64,000 nt of DNA from Methylobacterium planeticum. GTDB taxonomy: Bacteria; Pseudomonadota; Alphaproteobacteria; Rhizobiales; Beijerinckiaceae. The notes under the pieces were generated by a model that was not told the DNA's origin, ran no database searches, and saw nothing but the letters and a program-made list of their open reading frames with translations. The DNA lies in the NCBI RefSeq assembly GCF_008806345.1, contig NZ_VZZJ01000017.1, positions 1-64,000 of the forward strand, given 5' to 3'. The translations under genes and the position numbers were made by a program. How positions within the stretch are numbered: the stretch's first letter is position 1; each line of letters starts with the position of its first letter. Positions 58,419-64,000 of this stretch are shown piece after piece.

Positions 58419-61400
58419 TCAATCGTCGTCGTACATCACGCCGCCGGACATCATGGAGGAGGGCCCGCCCTCGACCAGGATCTCGCGCTTGCCGGCGTGG
58501 TTGGCCGGGCCGACGATGCCCTCGATCTCCATGCGCTCCATGATCGAGGCGGCGCGGTTGTAGCCGATCTGCAGGCGGCGCTGGATGTAGCTGGTGGAGG
58601 CCTTCTTGTCGCGCAGCACCACCTGAATGGCCTGCTCGTAGAGGTCGCCGCCGGCCTCGCCGCCGCCGCTCGCCACGAAGCTGCCGACGTCGAAGACCGC
58701 CACATCCGTCTCCTCGGGCTCCTCCTGGCGCTCGGCCCGCTCGGTCCGGTCCGCCTTGGAGCCCCGTCCGGCCTTCTCGGTCTCGCCCGACCCGTCATCG
58801 GCGGTGACGGCCTCGAGATAGGCCGGCCGGCCCTGGCGCTTCAGATGCGCCACCACGCTCTCCACCTCCGCGTCCGAGCAGAACGGCCCGTGCACCCGCG
58901 TGGTGCGCCCCCCGCCCGCCATGAACAGCATGTCGCCCTGGCCCAGCAACTGCTCGGCGCCCATCTCGCCGAGGATCGTGCGCGAGTCGATCTTGCTCGT
59001 GACCTGGAAGGAGATCCGGGTCGGGAAGTTGGCCTTGATCGTGCCGGTGATCACGTCCACCGACGGGCGCTGCGTGGCCATGATCAGGTGGATGCCCGCC
59101 GCCCGCGCCATCTGGGCCAGACGCTGGATCGCCCCCTCGATCTCCTTGCCCGCCACCATCATCAGGTCGGCCATCTCGTCGACCACGATCACGATGTAGG
59201 GCAGCGCCGACAGGTCCATCTCCTCCTGCTCGAACACGGCCTCGCCGGTCTCGCGGTTGAAGCCCGCCGGGACGGTGCGCAGGATCACCTCGCCCTTGGC
59301 GCGCGCCTCGGCCATGCGGGCGTTGTAGCCGTCGATGTTGCGCACGCCGATCTTGGACATCTTCTTGTAGCGCTCCTCCATCTCGCGCACCGCCCATTTG
59401 AGGGCGATCACCGCCTTCTTGGGGTCGATGACGACGGGGGAGAGCAGGTGCGGGATGCCGTCGTAGACGGACAATTCCAGCATCTTCGGATCGACCATGA
59501 TCAGCCGGCACTCCTCGGGCTTCAGCCGGTAGAGGAGCGACAGGATCATGGTGTTGATGGCCACCGACTTGCCGGAGCCGGTGGTGCCGGCCACCAGCAG
59601 GTGCGGCATGCGGGCGAGGTCCGCGATGATCGGCTCGCCGCCGATGTTCTTGCCGAGGCAGAGGGCGAGCTTGTGCTTGCTCTCGGAGAAGTCCGGCGAG
59701 GCGAGGAGTTCGCGCAGGTACACGGTCTCCCGGGTCTCGTTCGGCAGCTCGATGCCGATGACGTTGCGGCCGGGCACGACCGCGACGCGGGCCGAGACGG
59801 CGGACATCGAGCGGGCGATGTCGTCCGACAGGCCGATGACGCGGCTGGACTTGGTGCCGGGGGCGGGTTCGAGCTCGTAGAGGGTGACGACGGGGCCGGG
59901 ACGCACCGCCAGGATGTCGCCGCGCACGCCGAAATCCTGCACCGTCTGCTGGAGGTTCAGCGCGTTCTGCTCCAGCACGTCGGCGTCGACCTCCTCGCCC
60001 TCGCTCGCCACCGGCATCGCCAGGAGCTCCAGGGAGGGATGCGCGTAATCGGCGTTCTGGATGGTCGCCACCGCGAGGTGGCGCCCGGCCGGGATCAAGC
60101 TCGCGCGCGGCTCCGGCAGGATGGCGCGCGGGGCGATGACCGGGATCGACGGAGCGGGGAGGGGGGTCTGGTCGAGGACCGGCTCCATCTCGAGGGGTTC
60201 GGGCGCGGCCTGGACCGGGGCGGGGACCTGCGCGTCCGGGGCCGCCGCTTCGGGGGCCTGCGCCTCGGGCGCCGCCTTGCCGCGCAGCAGCACGGGGCGC
60301 GACGCGATCGGCATCGCGGCCACGGGCGCCGCAGCCGCGGGAGCCGACGGCGGCTGGACGCCCCGGATCGCCGCGCGGGCGGCCATGGCCGAGACCGGCC
60401 GCGGGCGCGCCGCCGCATCCGGTGCGGGGGCGATCGGGGCGGGGGCGGCCTCGGACCGGGCGGTGAAATCCGCGCCGGGACCGAAGACGAGGGAGAGGGC
60501 CGGGCGCGCATGGGCCGGCGCCGCCGATCCGGCCGGCTGCGCGGCGCGGTCCGGCGCCGGCCCGTCGATCACCGCTCCGTTCGGCTTGCCGTTATCCTGG
60601 CCGTTATCCTGGCCGTCGGCCGGGCGGGGGAGGCGGGTTCCGTCGAAGCGCACGAGGCGATCGAGCACGTAGACCGGGCTCGGCGGCAGGGCGCGCAGGA
60701 GCGAGATGTCGAGGGGAACGGAGACGAAGCGGTCGGACGCACCCTCGGCATGGGAATCCGGGGCCCGGTCGGGGCCGGCCTCCAGGGTCGCCACCTCGGC
60801 GCGCTTGTCGGCTTCGGCCTGGATCGCCGCCCAGGCCTCCATGGCGGACCAGTCCTGGCCCTCGAACCAGGGCTGCAGGTCCGACCAATCGGGCACTTCG
60901 GACCAGTCTCGCTCGGGCGCCGGGGCGTGCGGAGCCGGCGCGGCGGCGAACGGACCGGACAGGCCCGCATCGGCAGCTGGCGCGGGCGCGGCCTCGGCCG
61001 GGCCATCAGCCGGGGTCTTGGCCGGACGCCGGTCGGGGGTGCGGAAGAAGCGGACGCCGGGCGGCGGCACGAAGGGCTGACGCCACAGGGGAACCGGCGG
61101 CTCGGCCGAGGCGGCCTCGGCGGCCTCCTGGGCGGCGCGCTCCGCCGCCGCGCGCTCGGCCTCGATGGCGAGCGTCGCGGCCTGCGCCTCGGCCTGGGCC
61201 TGGGCGAGGGCGGCCCGCTCCGCGTCGAGGGCGCGCTGGCGCCGCTCGTGCAGCACGGTGTCGGGGGTGCGGGTGTAGCGCACGGCGGGCCGCTCGGGCT
61301 CGGCCGCCGCGGGGGCGGGCATCGACGCCGACAGGGAGGCCGCCAGGGAGGCGGCGGACAGGCCCGGCATCACGCCCTCGGGGGTGATCGCGGCGGGGCG

Positions 61401-61889
61401 GCGCGGCGAGCGGATCAGCACGCCGGGGCTCGAGGCCGCGACATCGATCCGGCTCTCCGGACGCGGGGCGCGCGCCAGCATCTCGGGGCTCGCCCGGTCG
61501 TCGAAGACCTCCGCGGGCCAGCCCTGGACGGCCGGCATCGGCACGCCCCAGACCGCGTCCGCCCCGTCGCGCCGGGGCGCCTCGACATGCGGCTCGCGCC
61601 CGCCCTGCATCCGGGCGCCCCGCGCCGGGGCCTCGTCGGAATCGGGGGCGTCCTCGTGGCCGCGGCCGACCATGGCGTGGGGGGCGGTGAGCCAGCTCGG
61701 AGCCGGTCGCGTGCCCGCGAGGGCGTAGCTCGGGCGGGCGGGCGCGCCGGCGAGGCGCCGGGTCAGGCTCGCCCGCAGGGACATCAGCCGGTGCGCCAGG
61801 GCGCCGATCGACAGGCCCGAGCGGTCGCCGCCCCGGCCGGGGCGGGAGGGATCACGATGGGAGTACGGAGGCCGTCCCGATGCGCGCAT
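58419..61889 (-). CDS. ftsK: FtsK/SpoIIIE-family DNA translocase lacking membrane helices
   Basis: A 1156-residue DNA motor protein. Residues 1 to about 640 are Pro/Ala/Asp/Glu-rich low complexity with repeats such as DNGQDNGQDNGK. No transmembrane helices were found where canonical FtsK has four. The alpha/beta motor follows: Walker A GTTGSGKS with Lys774, Walker B region IVIVVDEMADLMM, and the arginine-rich ATQRPSVDVITG. The C-terminal gamma domain (about 1090-1150: SYIQRRLQIGYNRAASIMERME) recognises KOPS on DNA. Alphaproteobacteria often keep a full-length FtsK plus a soluble paralogue, so this may be the second copy. Confidence 0.92.
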   Translation of the reverse strand: MRASGRPPYSHRDPSRPGRGGDRSGLSIGALAHRLMSLRASLTRRLAGAPARPSYALAGTRPAPSWLTAPHAMVGRGHEDAPDSDEAPARGARMQGGREPHVEAPRRDGADAVWGVPMPAVQGWPAEVFDDRASPEMLARAPRPESRIDVAASSPGVLIRSPRRPAAITPEGVMPGLSAASLAASLSASMPAPAAAEPERPAVRYTRTPDTVLHERRQRALDAERAALAQAQAEAQAATLAIEAERAAAERAAQEAAEAASAEPPVPLWRQPFVPPPGVRFFRTPDRRPAKTPADGPAEAAPAPAADAGLSGPFAAAPAPHAPAPERDWSEVPDWSDLQPWFEGQDWSAMEAWAAIQAEADKRAEVATLEAGPDRAPDSHAEGASDRFVSVPLDISLLRALPPSPVYVLDRLVRFDGTRLPRPADGQDNGQDNGKPNGAVIDGPAPDRAAQPAGSAAPAHARPALSLVFGPGADFTARSEAAPAPIAPAPDAAARPRPVSAMAARAAIRGVQPPSAPAAAAPVAAMPIASRPVLLRGKAAPEAQAPEAAAPDAQVPAPVQAAPEPLEMEPVLDQTPLPAPSIPVIAPRAILPEPRASLIPAGRHLAVATIQNADYAHPSLELLAMPVASEGEEVDADVLEQNALNLQQTVQDFGVRGDILAVRPGPVVTLYELEPAPGTKSSRVIGLSDDIARSMSAVSARVAVVPGRNVIGIELPNETRETVYLRELLASPDFSESKHKLALCLGKNIGGEPIIADLARMPHLLVAGTTGSGKSVAINTMILSLLYRLKPEECRLIMVDPKMLELSVYDGIPHLLSPVVIDPKKAVIALKWAVREMEERYKKMSKIGVRNIDGYNARMAEARAKGEVILRTVPAGFNRETGEAVFEQEEMDLSALPYIVIVVDEMADLMMVAGKEIEGAIQRLAQMARAAGIHLIMATQRPSVDVITGTIKANFPTRISFQVTSKIDSRTILGEMGAEQLLGQGDMLFMAGGGRTTRVHGPFCSDAEVESVVAHLKRQGRPAYLEAVTADDGSGETEKAGRGSKADRTERAERQEEPEETDVAVFDVGSFVASGGGEAGGDLYEQAIQVVLRDKKASTSYIQRRLQIGYNRAASIMERMEIEGIVGPANHAGKREILVEGGPSSMMSGGVMYDDD

Positions 61890-62111
61890 GGATTCTCAAG
61901 ATGACTCGAACAAGGGCTCGCCCCAGGTGGAGCGGTTCCGGCCCAGTTAGGCCGATCGTCGTTAACAGACGCTTGAAATCGGCCCCTCCGCCGGGTCCTG
62001 CGCCGGGTCCAGCGGTGGGGCGCGGCGGCCGCCCCGCGGGCGCCCCCCTGGAGAGAGTCGCTCGACCGCACTAGGGTTTAGGCAGGGATCCTCGCTCGAA
62101 TTGGCATCACG

Positions 62112-64000
62112 GTGGCACCTTCCCCCTCGCAGACGGATTTCCGCTCTCTCTACCGGCACGGCTTCGCCCGGGTCGCGGCCTGCACGGGCCGCAGCCACCC
62201 GGCCGAGCCGGAGCGCAACGCGGAGGAAACCCTCGGTCTCGCCCGCGAATGCCACGCCCACGGGGCGGTGCTGGCGGTGTTCCCGGAGCTGAACCTCTCG
62301 GCCTACGCGATCGAGGACCTGTTCCTGCAGGACACCCTGCTCGACGCGGTCGAGGCCGCCGTCGGGACGGTGGTGCGCGCCACGGCGGGCTTGCGCCCCC
62401 TCCTGGTCGTCGGGGCGCCGCTGCGCTGGCGCAACCGCATCTACAATTGCGCCCTGGCGATCCAGGGCGGGCGCCTGCTCGGCGTGGTGCCGAAGAGCTA
62501 CCTGCCGAACTACCGGGAATTCTACGAGAAGCGTCACTTCGCCCCCGGTGCCGGCATCGCCGGCGAGGCGATCGGCGTGGCCGGGTATGCGGTGCCGTTC
62601 GGGACCGACCTCCTGTTCGAGGCCGCCGACATCGAGGGCCTCACCGTCGGCATCGAGGTCTGCGAGGACCTCTGGGTGCCCGAGGGGCCCGGCATGCGGG
62701 CGGCGCTCGCGGGGGCGAGCGTGCTCGCCAACCTCTCGGGCAGCCCGATCACGGTGGGGCGGGCGGAGGCGCGCGCCCTCCTGACCCGGGCCGCCGCCAT
62801 GCGGGGCCTCTGCGCCTACGTCTACGCGGCCGCCGGCCTCGGCGAATCCACCACCGACCTGTCCTGGGACGGCCAGACCAGCGTCGACGAGCTCGGAATG
62901 CGCCTCGCGGAGGGCGAGCGCTTCGCCGCCGGCCCCGTCGCGACCCTCGCCGACATCGACCTCGACCGGATCCGGCAGGACCGTCTCCAGGCCGGCACCT
63001 TCGACGACAACGCCCGCATGCGCGAGGGCACCTACCGGCGCGTCGCCTTCCGGGCGGAACCGCCGGCCGACGATCTCGGCCTGCTGCGCCGGGTCGAGCG
63101 CTTCCCCTTCGTGCCGGCGGACCCTGCCCGCCTCGCGCAGGATTGCTACGAATCCTACAACATCCAGGTGGCGGGCCTCGCCAAGCGGCTGGAGAGCACC
63201 GGCACCCGGAAGGCCGTCATCGGGGTCTCGGGCGGCCTCGATTCGACGCATGCCCTCATCGTCGTCGCCAGGGCCCTCGACCGCCTCGGCCTGCCCCGCT
63301 CCAACATCCTGGCCTACACCCTGCCGGGCTTCGCGACCTCCGACGCGACGAAGGCCAACGCCCACGCGCTGATGCGGGCCCTCGGCTGCACGGCCGCCGA
63401 GATCGACATCCGCCCCGCCGCCAAGCAGATGCTCACCGACATGGGCCACCCGTTCGGGCGGGGCGAGCCCGTCTACGACGTCACCTTCGAGAACGTGCAG
63501 GCGGGCCTGCGCACCGATTACCTGTTCCGCCTCGCCAACCAGAACGACGCGATCGTGATCGGCACCGGCGACCTCTCGGAGCTGGCGCTCGGCTGGTGCA
63601 CCTACGGGGTCGGCGACCAGATGAGCCATTACGGCGTCAATGCCGGCGTGCCCAAGACCCTGATCCAGCACCTGATCCGCTGGGTGATCGGTACCGGCCA
63701 GTTCGAGGCGGAGGTCGGCCGGACCCTGCAGGCGGTCCTCGACACCGAGATCTCGCCCGAGCTGGTGCCGGCCGATGCCGAGACGGGTCCCCAGGGCACG
63801 GAGGCCAAGATCGGTCCCTACGCCCTGCAGGACTTCAACCTGTTCTACACGCTGCGCCACGGCTTCCGGCCCTCGAAGATCGCCTTCCTGGCCCTGCATG
63901 CCTGGGGCAACGCGCAGCACGGCGTCTGGCCGCCGGACTTCCCCGCGGCGAAGCGCCAGGCCTACGGGCTCCCCGAGATCCGGCGCTGGCTCGGCGTCTT
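62112..64000 (+). CDS. nadE: Glutamine-dependent NAD(+) synthetase, 3' end outside window
   Basis: The first 629 or so residues of a large bifunctional enzyme, reading to the window edge. A GTG at 62112 is the likely start; a TTG at 62101 is possible. The N-terminal nitrilase/glutaminase domain shows the Glu-Lys-Cys triad in FPELNLS, VPKSYLPN and IEVCEDLW. The C-terminal synthetase domain has the ATP-binding PP-loop GVSGGLDST near residue 372 and FRLANQNDAIVIGTGDLSE. It converts deamido-NAD to NAD using ammonia channelled from glutamine. Confidence 0.94.
   Translation, partial: MAPSPSQTDFRSLYRHGFARVAACTGRSHPAEPERNAEETLGLARECHAHGAVLAVFPELNLSAYAIEDLFLQDTLLDAVEAAVGTVVRATAGLRPLLVVGAPLRWRNRIYNCALAIQGGRLLGVVPKSYLPNYREFYEKRHFAPGAGIAGEAIGVAGYAVPFGTDLLFEAADIEGLTVGIEVCEDLWVPEGPGMRAALAGASVLANLSGSPITVGRAEARALLTRAAAMRGLCAYVYAAAGLGESTTDLSWDGQTSVDELGMRLAEGERFAAGPVATLADIDLDRIRQDRLQAGTFDDNARMREGTYRRVAFRAEPPADDLGLLRRVERFPFVPADPARLAQDCYESYNIQVAGLAKRLESTGTRKAVIGVSGGLDSTHALIVVARALDRLGLPRSNILAYTLPGFATSDATKANAHALMRALGCTAAEIDIRPAAKQMLTDMGHPFGRGEPVYDVTFENVQAGLRTDYLFRLANQNDAIVIGTGDLSELALGWCTYGVGDQMSHYGVNAGVPKTLIQHLIRWVIGTGQFEAEVGRTLQAVLDTEISPELVPADAETGPQGTEAKIGPYALQDFNLFYTLRHGFRPSKIAFLALHAWGNAQHGVWPPDFPAAKRQAYGLPEIRRWLGV

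Noticed and set aside
58497..61904. A 1135-codon frame antisense to ftsK
   Set aside because: Same composition artefact; the His/Gly/Arg/Asp-rich product matches nothing, and ftsK is intact on the minus strand.

Overview
The window is GC-rich (about 70 %) alphaproteobacterial DNA, most likely Methylobacterium/Methylorubrum or a close Hyphomicrobiales relative. The reasons are codon usage, many small DUF-type proteins (DUF6894, DUF3597, DUF2892-like), the ftsK-lolA-xth gene order, and the rpsO-pnp pair. No rRNA, tRNA, CRISPR array, insertion sequence or phage gene was recognised. All calls come from reading the sequence; no database search was possible.

Layout. 1-6.5 kb: small hypotheticals, a broken cyclase/TPR-type fragment, a TetR regulator next to an SDR + Fe-S/SCP2-like gene pair with a palindromic candidate operator, and a Gly/Tyr-rich secreted protein. 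6.5-12.6 kb: two YeeE/YedE sulfur-transport-type half proteins, a small 68-aa protein, serine acetyltransferase (cysE), then a Family 2 encapsulin shell gene with an inserted cyclic-nucleotide-binding-like domain. The shell gene overlaps by 14 nt a cysteine desulfurase carrying a 269-residue low-complexity N-terminal extension, the expected cargo. 12.7-18.5 kb: three NtaA/SnaA/DszA-type flavin monooxygenases and one DszC/SfnB-like acyl-CoA-dehydrogenase-fold flavoprotein. 18.8-24.8 kb: a complete dipeptide-type ABC importer followed by a MetQ-type binding protein. 25-29.3 kb: a Crp/Fnr regulator and a sulfonate-type ABC importer ending in a chimeric, frameshifted soxC/soxD-like relic. 29.8-33.3 kb: metNIQ plus a second, convergent metQ paralogue.

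34-44 kb is a patchwork of small, mostly unrecognised genes (CYTH, frameshifted VOC, CDP-diacylglycerol diphosphatase, SnoaL-like, several one-helix membrane peptides) and a multi-hairpin intergenic segment that may be an RNA. 44-47.7 kb holds an exported MetX-like alpha/beta hydrolase and a second sulfonate/taurine-type ABC importer. 47.8-64 kb is mostly core: DUF3597, a PotF-like binding protein with RidA, GlsB-type protein, pnp, rpsO, an amino-acid permease, xth, a PlsC acyltransferase, lolA, a soluble FtsK and the 5' part of nadE.

How it fits together. From about 6.5 to 33 kb, and again at 44-47.7 kb, nearly every gene can be read as acquiring sulfur (importers for sulfonates, methionine and peptides; YeeE), releasing it from organosulfur compounds (monooxygenases), fixing it into cysteine (CysE), or mobilising it from cysteine inside a protein shell (desulfurase + encapsulin). 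The most notable system is the encapsulin-desulfurase pair: the shell has the cNMP-binding-like insertion, yet the cargo is the desulfurase usually associated with shells lacking it, and the insertion's phosphate-binding cassette looks degenerate.
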